Shown here piece by piece: positions 16,657-24,008 of a DNA stretch of 33,779 bases (position 1 is its first letter; each line of letters begins with the position of its first letter). Source of the DNA: an uncultured Ruminococcus sp. Its GTDB lineage: Bacteria > Bacillota > Clostridia > UBA1212. The notes beneath the pieces are model-generated. The model was not told where the DNA came from. It saw only the letters and a program-made list of their open reading frames with translations, and ran no database searches. A program made the translations under genes and the position numbers. The stretch is from assembly GCA_902782645.1 (NCBI GenBank), contig CACZNV010000171.1:1-33779 (forward strand), written 5' to 3'.

Positions 16657-17275
16657 AGAAATTGACCTCCTGAGATTTGAAAAAATGCTCCGGGAGCAGG
16701 GCTATGAGATAGTTGCCGGCGTTGACGAGGCGGGAAGAGGTCCTCTTGCGGGGCCTGTGGTTGCCGCCTGCGCGGTTTTTGACATGAAAAACCCTTTCCC
16801 TGAGGCCAACGACTCCAAAAAGCTCAGCGAGAAGCAGCGGGAGAAGCTTTTTGAGGGCATTAAGGAGGGGTGCATCGCATACGGCATCGGCATTGTGGAC
16901 AATGAGAGGATCGACGAAATCAACATCCTTCGCGCCACCTATGAGGCCATGCGGGCAGCGATAAAAGAGGCGGCGGAGAAGCTTGGCGGCGTCCCGAAGC
17001 ACATTCTTGTGGACCACGTGCACATTCCGGACCTTCCGAGGGGCGTGGAGCAGATCTCAATCACCCACGGGGACGCTCTTTCCCTTTCAATTGGCGCAGC
17101 ATCCATACTCGCCAAGGTCACAAGGGACCGGCTCATGGTGGAGATGGACAGCGTCTACCCGGGCTACGGCTTTGCAAAGCACAAGGGTTACGGAACCGCG
17201 GCCCATTATGCGGCCATAAGGGAGCTTGGCGTGTCGCCGATACACAGAAAGACATTTTTAAAAACGCTTCACTGA
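16643..17275 (+). CDS. rnhB: Ribonuclease HII
   Basis: A 210-residue type 2 RNase H that cuts the RNA strand of RNA-DNA hybrids and removes misincorporated ribonucleotides. The family start VAGVDEAGRGPLAGPVVAA is present with catalytic Asp28 and Glu29. Further acidic positions are in ILVDHVHIP and in the SILAKVTRDR region. The GYGFAKHKGYGTAAHYAAI and SPIHRKTF segments are typical of RnhB. The start overlaps the 3' end of rbgA, so expression is probably coupled to that gene. RNase HII beside rbgA is a common Firmicute arrangement. Confidence 0.96.
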   Translation: MPKGEEIDLLRFEKMLREQGYEIVAGVDEAGRGPLAGPVVAACAVFDMKNPFPEANDSKKLSEKQREKLFEGIKEGCIAYGIGIVDNERIDEINILRATYEAMRAAIKEAAEKLGGVPKHILVDHVHIPDLPRGVEQISITHGDALSLSIGAASILAKVTRDRLMVEMDSVYPGYGFAKHKGYGTAAHYAAIRELGVSPIHRKTFLKTLH

Positions 17276-17354
17276 GAGCGCATTAAAACATACCGACAAC
17301 AACTTTTAAACAGCTTCGCGGCTTCTTCGAAATTCACCTAAAAAGAGGGAACCT

Positions 17355-17765
17355 ATGGAAAAAATTTACGCCGCGGAGAACAGTACCGGGAATATCGCCA
17401 AGGGACGCATTGGCGAGGAGGCCTGCGCCGAAGAATACGAAAAAAGGGGCTACAGGATAGTCGCCCGGAACTGGCGCAGAGGTAGAATCGGAGAAATCGA
17501 CATTGTCGCGGAGAGCCCGGAAAAGAGAATTTTGTGCTTCTGCGAGGTGAAGACCAGAAAGAGCAGCGATTTTGCGAGGGCGTCGGAGGCCGTGGATTAC
17601 AAAAAGAGGCTGAGAATCAGAAAGCTTGCGCAGCTGTTTCTTCTCGAGAGGCCTTATTTCTCGGACCGTTACGTAAGATTTGATATCGCGGAGGTCTACT
17701 GCAGCTCAGAAGAGGGCAGAGAAGGCCGGGAACTTAAGACGGATATTATTGAGGCGGCCTTTTGA
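17355..17765 (+). CDS. YraN/UPF0102 family endonuclease-like protein
   Basis: A 136-residue member of UPF0102, a restriction-endonuclease-fold family. The motif GRIGEEACAEEYEKRGYRIVARNWR is followed by GEIDIVA with Glu47 and Asp49, then FCEVKTRKS with Glu64 and Lys66, which together form a PD-(D/E)xK-like core. The biological role is not settled; a Holliday-junction-type nuclease has been suggested for relatives. AGAGGG ends 6 bases before the ATG. It follows rnhB by 79 bp, the conserved rnhB-yraN order. The gap shows no clear promoter or terminator. Confidence 0.9.
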   Translation: MEKIYAAENSTGNIAKGRIGEEACAEEYEKRGYRIVARNWRRGRIGEIDIVAESPEKRILCFCEVKTRKSSDFARASEAVDYKKRLRIRKLAQLFLLERPYFSDRYVRFDIAEVYCSSEEGREGRELKTDIIEAAF

Positions 17766-17799
17766 AAGCCGCTTCCCAATATACACTTTTGGAGGAAAA

Positions 17800-19110
17800 A
17801 TGAAACTTAACTACAAGCGGACGATCCTGATAGGACTTGCGTTTATGTCGATACTTGCTTTCTGGCAGGTGTACGACCAGGTCATTCCTTACATACTTGA
17901 AAAAGATTTCAAGCTCTCGACGTTCTGGACCAACGCGGTCATGGCTATCGACAATATACTCGCGATATTCATGCTGCCGCTCTTCGGCGCGATCTCGGAC
18001 AGGACCAATACGAGACTCGGAAAGAGGACTCCCTACATACTGTTCGGAACCCTTGCCGTGTCGGGCTTCATAGTTTTATTGGCGGTGTCGCAGAGCCTCC
18101 ACAAGTTCGCGGCGTTCATGGTTTCGCTCCTCGTGGTGCTCGTTATAATGTCGATATACCGTTCGCCGGCTGTAGCGTACATGCCTGACGTGACCGAAAA
18201 ACCGCTCAGAAGCAAGGCAAATGCAATCATAAACCTTGTGGGATACATTGGCGGTATCTTTGCGACAGTCCTCATGATGGTGCTCCTCAAGACCGAAAAG
18301 CAGGCCGACGGAAGCACAAAGTACGTTGAGGGCACGTCGTTCATGCCGGTTTTCCTGATTTTGGTCGCTTTCATGCTCGTTTCGGTGATCGTGATGGTGC
18401 TTACTGTGAAGGAAAACAAGCTGCCGCACATCGTGGACGCGCCGGTCGAGGAAGACGCAAACAAGGGCAAGAAGGTCGACAAATCCGTCAAGGTCAGCCT
18501 TGCGATGATACTTCTTTCGGTTTTCTTCTGGTTCATGGCCTACAACGCGGTTTCGACGGCTTTCTCGAGGTACTGCGTTGAAGTGTGGCAGAAGGACCTC
18601 AGCGCCTCGTCGTCCTACCTTCTCGTGGGCACACTTGCAGCGATCGCGTCGTTCGTACCGCTCGGATTCCTTTCGAGCAAACTCGGGCGCAAGAAGACGA
18701 TCATGGGAGGCATCGTGCTCATGACGGCGTGCTACATTGGCGGTTTCGCGATGACAAAGGCAAGCCCGATCATGTACGTGCTTTTCGGCCTCGTCGGAAT
18801 CGGCTGGGCTGCCATCAACGTGAACTCCTTCCCGATGGTGGTTGAAATGTGCAAGGGAAGCGACGTGGGCAAGTACACAGGCATCTACTACACGTTCTCG
18901 ATGGCCGCTCAAATCGCAACGCCTCTGCTCTCAGGCATCATAATCGAAAAGATTCAGCCCTTCGGGAAAACGGGTTACCTTCTCCTCTTCCCTTACGCGG
19001 CGGTCTTCTCGGCACTGGCCTTTGTGACCATGATCTTCGTAAAGCACGGCGACAACAAGCCTCCGAAGAAGGGATCCGTGCTGGAGAACTTTGACGTGGA
19101 CAACGACTGA
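17800..19110 (+). CDS. MFS sugar transporter of the GPH/SLC45-like type
   Basis: A 436-residue integral membrane transporter with about 12 hydrophobic helices. The loop after helix 2 reads LFGAISDRTNTRLGKRTPYILFG, the signature of glycoside-pentoside-hexuronide and sucrose-type carriers of the major facilitator superfamily. A second copy-like loop SKLGRKKTIMGG lies in the other half. It probably takes up a mono- or disaccharide with a cation. GGAGG sits 5 bases before ATG. Codon use differs from its neighbours: by hand count about 18 of 29 Ser codons are TCG, against 2 of 15 in the next gene. The genes downstream (GDPD, an unknown protein and a fused ADP-ribosylglycohydrolase-like protein) could act on what it imports. 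Confidence 0.9.
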   Translation: MKLNYKRTILIGLAFMSILAFWQVYDQVIPYILEKDFKLSTFWTNAVMAIDNILAIFMLPLFGAISDRTNTRLGKRTPYILFGTLAVSGFIVLLAVSQSLHKFAAFMVSLLVVLVIMSIYRSPAVAYMPDVTEKPLRSKANAIINLVGYIGGIFATVLMMVLLKTEKQADGSTKYVEGTSFMPVFLILVAFMLVSVIVMVLTVKENKLPHIVDAPVEEDANKGKKVDKSVKVSLAMILLSVFFWFMAYNAVSTAFSRYCVEVWQKDLSASSSYLLVGTLAAIASFVPLGFLSSKLGRKKTIMGGIVLMTACYIGGFAMTKASPIMYVLFGLVGIGWAAINVNSFPMVVEMCKGSDVGKYTGIYYTFSMAAQIATPLLSGIIIEKIQPFGKTGYLLLFPYAAVFSALAFVTMIFVKHGDNKPPKKGSVLENFDVDND

Positions 19111-19116
19111 TAAAAG

Positions 19117-19956
19117 ATGGTTTTTGCAATTGCAGCTGTAAGCGCGGTGGTTTTTATTGCCGCATTGATAGTATTCCTCGTGTTTCCGGCTCCCCGCAGG
19201 CACAGGGACAGGAAGCTTATGAACGGTAGGGCGATTGCCCACAGGGGTCTTCACGACGCCGCCAACGGCATTCCCGAAAACTCCCTCCCGGCCTTTAAAA
19301 GAGCCGCGGAGGCGGGTCTTATGATCGAAAACGACATCCACCTTACCAAAGACGCCAATGTAATCGTCTTCCACGACGACTCCTTTGACAGGATGTGCGG
19401 AGTCTCAGGAAAACCCGAGGAAATGACCCTCTCCGAGATCAAACAGCTGAGGCTTTTGAATACGGATGAGACGGTGCCGACCCTTGGCGAGTGCCTGGAG
19501 GCGGTGGGCGGAAAAGTTCCACTCCTTATCGAGTATAAAGTTTCCGGCGGAAACTCCGCAAAGCTTTGCGAGGCGGCGGAGAGAATACTTAAAGATTACA
19601 GCGGTGACTACGTGATACAGTCCTTCTACCCCGGGGTCCTTTCCTGGTACAGAAAAAACAGGCCGGAGAGGATGAGAGGGCAGCTTTCGACCGTTATACT
19701 GAACGGAGGCATTGCCCTGTTCCTGCTGGGAACGCTGGTGTCCAACGTGGCCACAAGGCCGGATTTCGTCTCCTACGACATAAAGTTTGCGGGCAACTTT
19801 TTCAGAAGGCTGTCGAGGCTGCTGGGGGCTTTCCAGGCGGGCTGGACCTTCAGAAGCGAAAAGGAGCTACGGAAAAAGGGAAAACATTTCCGGGCTTTCA
19901 TATTTGAAAACATGGCTCCCGAGACTGTGGAGAAGTACATAAAAGAGAGGTTCTGA
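19117..19956 (+). CDS. Membrane-anchored glycerophosphodiester phosphodiesterase family protein
   Basis: A 279-residue protein with one N-terminal membrane segment (about residues 2-24) and a GDPD domain. The catalytic motifs are AHRGLHDAANGIPENSLPAF (His42, Arg43, Glu54, Asn55), MIENDIHLTKD (Glu71, Asp73) and VFHDDSFDR (His86). The enzyme family hydrolyses glycerophosphodiesters to glycerol-3-phosphate and an alcohol, using a divalent metal; some members act on wall or lipoteichoic acids. The usual ExD of motif 2 is kept as END. It starts 6 bp after the transporter stop with only a weak ribosome-binding site, which implies coupling. Its own stop lies 1 bp before the next start. Confidence 0.9.
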   Translation: MVFAIAAVSAVVFIAALIVFLVFPAPRRHRDRKLMNGRAIAHRGLHDAANGIPENSLPAFKRAAEAGLMIENDIHLTKDANVIVFHDDSFDRMCGVSGKPEEMTLSEIKQLRLLNTDETVPTLGECLEAVGGKVPLLIEYKVSGGNSAKLCEAAERILKDYSGDYVIQSFYPGVLSWYRKNRPERMRGQLSTVILNGGIALFLLGTLVSNVATRPDFVSYDIKFAGNFFRRLSRLLGAFQAGWTFRSEKELRKKGKHFRAFIFENMAPETVEKYIKERF

Positions 19957-19957
19957 C

Positions 19958-21205
19958 ATGAAAGATCTGAGTCTTGTTGACGGCATCATAGAGATAAACA
20001 GATTTGAAAAAGAACCCTTTACAAGGGTGGTTTTGCGGTACGAGACCAAGGCGGCCGCAAGGCTTATCGTCAGCTACAAAGAGGGTGACGATGACATTAT
20101 TTACCTTGAAAAAGGGAAAAACGAGTTCAGGTGGTTCGTGCCGGGATACGTTGACGGCGCCTCAAGGACCGGTATTTCGACGGTTAAATATGTAACCCTG
20201 GAGGAAGCGCCGGCGGAGCTTAAGATTCTTTCCGTGGATTTTGAAAAGGTGCCGGCGCCTTCAGGCGACACATCGTTTATTGAAAACGACTTCCTTAAGG
20301 TGGGCGTCAGGCTCATCTGGGGCGGCGGAATAAACTGCATTGAGGACAAAAAGTGCCCTGTGGAGGGGCTGGGAAACCTGGTGAACCAGGCAGACACCGG
20401 CCGTCTCATCCAGCAGTCCTACTACGGCACAGGCGAGTGCGCCGAGAATCCGGATTTTCGCTTTGGCGAGTTCATGGGTCACAACTGGTGCTACAATCCT
20501 GTACAGGGCGGCGACAGGGGCAATCAGCGCTCCAGACTGATCGACTTCAAAAAGACTGACGACAGTATTTACATAAAGGCTCAGCCCAAGGACTGGGGCA
20601 AGATCGGATGGGACACGCCAAGCTACATGGAGAACACGTATATCCTTGGCGGCGAGATGATAAGGGTCGACAACAGGTTCGTGGATTTTTCCTGCTGGAC
20701 CCACGGCTGCAACACCCAGGAGCTGCCCGCTTTCTACACAGTGAGCTATTTAAGAAGATTCACCTGGTACGACGGGGTGGAATCCTGGCAGGGGAAACCC
20801 CTTGCAATCAGGGACGACCTTAACTTCTGGGGCCTTCCGGAATACTCCGAGTCCTGCACCTTCCGCATCAGAAAATCCGCCAAGGAAACCTGGTGCGCCT
20901 GGGTGAGCCCCGAGGACGACTACGGCATCGGCATTTACGTTCCGAATATAGACGTTTTGAAGGCCGGCAAGTTTTCCTACGACGGCTCCAAGCGCCCGGA
21001 GGACGGCTCCACGAACTATGTGGCGCCTCTTGCCAGGGTCAGAATCATATCCATGAAGCCCATCGAGTACAGCTATCTTATCACCACGGGCAGCGTTGGC
21101 GGCATCCGGGAAAAATTCACTGCCCACAAGGATTTTGCGGACAACAGCCGTCTCTCCGAAGACCATATCTGCGAGAGAATGGCAGACGACGCTCCCGCAT
21201 ATTGA
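19958..21205 (+). CDS. Uncharacterised 415-residue beta-rich protein (possible carbohydrate-active enzyme)
   Basis: I do not recognise the family. The protein is soluble, has no signal peptide and is rich in Trp, Tyr and Gly. An N-terminal beta domain (about residues 1-95; FVPGYVDGASRTGIS) precedes a larger domain with VRLIWGGGINCIED, GRLIQQSYYGTGE, MGHNWCYNPVQGGD and THGCNTQELPAFYTVSYL. The density of aromatic and acidic residues and the repeated beta strands recall glycoside-active beta-sandwich or mutarotase-like folds, but no catalytic motif can be named. It begins 1 bp after the GDPD stop and lies 51 bp before an ADP-ribosylglycohydrolase-family gene. An operon role in glycan or sugar-conjugate breakdown is therefore plausible but unproven. 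Confidence 0.7.
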   Translation: MKDLSLVDGIIEINRFEKEPFTRVVLRYETKAAARLIVSYKEGDDDIIYLEKGKNEFRWFVPGYVDGASRTGISTVKYVTLEEAPAELKILSVDFEKVPAPSGDTSFIENDFLKVGVRLIWGGGINCIEDKKCPVEGLGNLVNQADTGRLIQQSYYGTGECAENPDFRFGEFMGHNWCYNPVQGGDRGNQRSRLIDFKKTDDSIYIKAQPKDWGKIGWDTPSYMENTYILGGEMIRVDNRFVDFSCWTHGCNTQELPAFYTVSYLRRFTWYDGVESWQGKPLAIRDDLNFWGLPEYSESCTFRIRKSAKETWCAWVSPEDDYGIGIYVPNIDVLKAGKFSYDGSKRPEDGSTNYVAPLARVRIISMKPIEYSYLITTGSVGGIREKFTAHKDFADNSRLSEDHICERMADDAPAY

Positions 21206-21256
21206 CGGGCAGATTGTTGCCGCAGGATAAAAGAGTTCTCACAAAGGAGAAAAAAG

Positions 21257-23263
21257 ATGCAAGTTAACTACAAAGAATTTGTTGACAGAGTCAGGGGCTG
21301 CTTCCTCGGCAAGACAGTCATCGGCACACTTGGGGCTCCCTACGAAGGCGTGAAAATGCCTATGAATCTTCAGTTTAAGCCTGAAATGATAGACACCATG
21401 CTGCCCAACGACGACCTGGATCTTCAGATACTCTGGCTTGAGGTGGTTGAGAAAAAGGGATTCCGATTCACTTCAAAGGACCTTCTGGACTCCTTCTGCG
21501 AGAACTGCGACTATTCCCCCGGCGAGTACGCTGTAATGCGCAAAAACCACGAGAAGGGCATCATGCCTCCTTACTCGGGCTCCTTCTGCAACGACTTTTA
21601 CATAAACGGCAACGGCTGCCCCATAAGGTCTGAGATTTGGGCCTGCCTGAGCCCCGGAAACCCTGTTCAGGCCGCAACCCTTGCCGGCAGGGACGGCGTG
21701 ATAGACCACGCGGGTATAAGTATCGACGGGGAGCTGTTCTTTGCGGCTGTGGAGTCCCTTGCTCTTTGCGGAAAGGGAGGAACCGGCAGCTTTGAGGACC
21801 TTTTCAGACTCTTTTCTGAGGGCATCGGCTTTGTGCCCAGGGATTCTGTCATCAAGGAAGCGGTCCTTTTCACCGCGGATCTCTGCAGAAAGCACAGCGA
21901 CATAAAAGAGGTGCTTTGCGAGATATTGACAAGGTACGGCCACCTCGACTGCACCAACATGCTTCAGAACTTTGCCATAACGGTTGCTGCGCTTCTCCTT
22001 GGCGGGGGCGATATTATTAAAACAGGCATGCTGGCCCTCAACTGCGGCTTTGACACTGACTGCACCTGCGCCACCGCAGGAGCAATTCTTGGCGCAATTA
22101 TAGGCGCGGCGAAGCTGGACGAGGCTTACGGCTGGAAAGACATCAAATATGTCCTTGGCGTCAAGGCCTCAAGGCGCAGTGACAGCGTTATCGACCTTGC
22201 GGACGACATTGCAATGCTTGCCGTGGCCCTTTCCAGGAGCGGAGACAGCGAGGTTGATATCGCGGAGGCGCCACTTGCCGGCGTCAGAAAATTTGCGGAA
22301 GAGGACCCGATTCTGTTCGGCGTCGAGTACGAAAACGGGGACCCCTCCTTCGGCACCGCCAAGGACGTGACCGTAAAACTTTCATTTAAGAACACCACGG
22401 AAAGGGCGGTCTACATAGACTACGCCCTGGACATGCCCGCCAACACGGCAATAAAAAAGCGGGACGAGACCCTTTCAAGCTACGGCCGCACCATTCTGCC
22501 CGGCGACACCACAGAGGAGGTTTTCGTGCTGGGAATGAAGGATTTATCCGGCGTGCTCTATGAGAAAAACATTGTCAAGGTAAATGTTGGCGGCGACGTC
22601 AGCGCAAATTTCACGTTCGGTATTTCCGGGAACAAGATTTGGCGCCTCACGGGCCCCGTCTGGAGCACCACACCTCCCACGGACGACGAAATACTGTCGC
22701 GGGGCAAGGGCTATTGGCACGTTTTCCCTCAGGCGAAGACCGAGGCGGAGAGCATCGACAATGTGAGAGAGTTCCACCTGAATTTCGCAAGAGACACAAG
22801 AACGGACATATTCACCATGAGGGAGCTTTTCGAGGAGCTGCCCCGGGGTGTGAACTACATGAGCGGAGGCACCGGGGTCATCTCAAGGCCTTACAGGGTT
22901 TCCGACGTGGAGACAAGGGAGGACTCCTTTGAATTCAGCGACTTTTTCGGCTTCAAGGGCCCCTGCGTCGTTTACCTTTCGCAGATACTTGTTTCGCCGG
23001 AGGACATGACAGTATTTGCCATGCTGGGATGCACCGGTCCCTTCAAGTTCTTTGTGAACGGCGATCTCATTGGCGAGAGGCACGAGGCAACGACTTTTGA
23101 TGCGGAGAACGCCCATTTTGAGGGTGTAAGGCTGCGGAAGGGCGAAAACAGGATAGTTCTTAGACTAACGAGACTGAGCGGCGACGCCAAGTACTCGCTG
23201 ATCTTCTCAAAGGGACTGACCTGCTCGACACACCACACTTGTTTTGGCACGAAGCTTATTTGA
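21257..23263 (+). CDS. ADP-ribosylglycohydrolase-family protein fused to C-terminal beta domains
   Basis: A 668-residue protein whose first ~340 residues match the ADP-ribosylglycohydrolase (DraG-like) all-helical fold: VRGCFLGKTVIGTLGAPYEG, then NDDLDLQ (Asp52, Asp53, Asp55), AGRDGVIDHAGISIDGELF and CGFDTDCTCATAGAILGAIIG (Asp266, Asp268). These acidic groups form the di-metal site in the family. The C-terminal ~320 residues look like an Ig-like domain followed by a galactose-binding-type sandwich (FKFFVNGDLIGE, GVRLRKGENRIVLRL). That fusion and the sugar transporter upstream argue for glycan or sugar-conjugate hydrolysis rather than protein de-ADP-ribosylation. AAAGGAG precedes the ATG. The stop lies inside a short direct repeat. 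Confidence 0.83.
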   Translation: MQVNYKEFVDRVRGCFLGKTVIGTLGAPYEGVKMPMNLQFKPEMIDTMLPNDDLDLQILWLEVVEKKGFRFTSKDLLDSFCENCDYSPGEYAVMRKNHEKGIMPPYSGSFCNDFYINGNGCPIRSEIWACLSPGNPVQAATLAGRDGVIDHAGISIDGELFFAAVESLALCGKGGTGSFEDLFRLFSEGIGFVPRDSVIKEAVLFTADLCRKHSDIKEVLCEILTRYGHLDCTNMLQNFAITVAALLLGGGDIIKTGMLALNCGFDTDCTCATAGAILGAIIGAAKLDEAYGWKDIKYVLGVKASRRSDSVIDLADDIAMLAVALSRSGDSEVDIAEAPLAGVRKFAEEDPILFGVEYENGDPSFGTAKDVTVKLSFKNTTERAVYIDYALDMPANTAIKKRDETLSSYGRTILPGDTTEEVFVLGMKDLSGVLYEKNIVKVNVGGDVSANFTFGISGNKIWRLTGPVWSTTPPTDDEILSRGKGYWHVFPQAKTEAESIDNVREFHLNFARDTRTDIFTMRELFEELPRGVNYMSGGTGVISRPYRVSDVETREDSFEFSDFFGFKGPCVVYLSQILVSPEDMTVFAMLGCTGPFKFFVNGDLIGERHEATTFDAENAHFEGVRLRKGENRIVLRLTRLSGDAKYSLIFSKGLTCSTHHTCFGTKLI

Positions 23264-23292
23264 GGCTTTTTACGGTTGAGGCTCTTTACGCA
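23260..23292 (+). repeat. Two-unit direct repeat resembling the left end of the structured element
   Basis: TTTGAGGCTTTTTACGG is followed at once by TTGAGGCTCTTTACGCA. The second unit shares GGCTCTTTACGCA with the left end of copy 2 (13893 onward) and with the solo fragment at 14067. No right end is present, so this is probably a degenerate remnant in the ADPRH-pth gap. Confidence 0.5.
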
Positions 23293-23321
23293 GAATAACA
23301 AGTTTTATTGGAGATTATATT

Positions 23322-23975
23322 ATGTCGATTTTTGACAAGCTGTTTCGCAAGGACGGCGGAATTGAAACCTATATCATTGCCGGTCTCGGAAATCCGGGGC
23401 CCGAGTACGAGATGACGAAGCACAACTGCGGCTACAGGACCGTTGATATTGTTGCCGAGAAGCTGGGGATAAGCTTTACAAAGCGCAAGTTCAATTCCCT
23501 GTATTGCGACTGCAAGATAAAGAAGGGCGGAGATGAGGTCAGAGTAATCCTCATGAAGCCTGAAACTTATATGAACAACAGCGGCGAAGCCATTGAGGAG
23601 GCTGCATCCTTCTACAAGGTGCCCGCGGAGAACATCATCGTTATATACGACGACTGCGACGTGGAGCCCGGCCGCATCCGGGTGAGAGGCTTCGGCAGCG
23701 CAGGCACCCACAACGGTATGGAGTCGGTGGTGTCCCACCTGGGTACCGAAAAATTCCCCCGCATCAGGGTGGGCATCGGCAGGCGCATGCCAAACGAGGA
23801 CATGGTCAAGTTTGTGCTCTCGGGCTTTTCCGAGGACAAGGAAAAGCTTGTGAAGGAGGCTCTCGTGTTTGCCGCCAATGCATCCCTTGCCGTCATCAAA
23901 AAAGGCATCGAGAAGGCAATGACCGAGTTCAACTCAAAGCAGGCAAAGCCGGATAACAACGGGGACAAAGACTGA
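23322..23975 (+). CDS. pth: Peptidyl-tRNA hydrolase
   Basis: This enzyme releases peptides from peptidyl-tRNA that drops off ribosomes. At 217 residues it is slightly longer than usual because about 15 residues (MSIFDKLFRKDGGIE) precede the first strand YIIAGLGNPGPEYE. Key residues are Asn24, His34 in KHNCGYRTVD, the asparagine pair in ETYMNNSGEA, and Asp110/Asp111 in VIYDDCDV. The later RGFGSAGTHNGMESV region and RIRVGIGRR are also conserved. Most homologues read HNVGF or HNAGF where this one has HNCGY. TTGGAG about 10 bases upstream serves as ribosome-binding site. It precedes mfd by 33 bp, the same order as spoVC-mfd in Bacillus. Confidence 0.95.
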   Translation: MSIFDKLFRKDGGIETYIIAGLGNPGPEYEMTKHNCGYRTVDIVAEKLGISFTKRKFNSLYCDCKIKKGGDEVRVILMKPETYMNNSGEAIEEAASFYKVPAENIIVIYDDCDVEPGRIRVRGFGSAGTHNGMESVVSHLGTEKFPRIRVGIGRRMPNEDMVKFVLSGFSEDKEKLVKEALVFAANASLAVIKKGIEKAMTEFNSKQAKPDNNGDKD

Positions 23976-24008
23976 TAAGCCGGTTTTAGACAGTAAAATA
24001 GAGAGACA

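Noticed and set aside
18076-18912. Long minus-strand frame opposite the MFS gene
   Set aside because: It encodes a His/Arg-rich sequence typical of antisense reading through a membrane-protein gene; the plus strand has clear MFS motifs.
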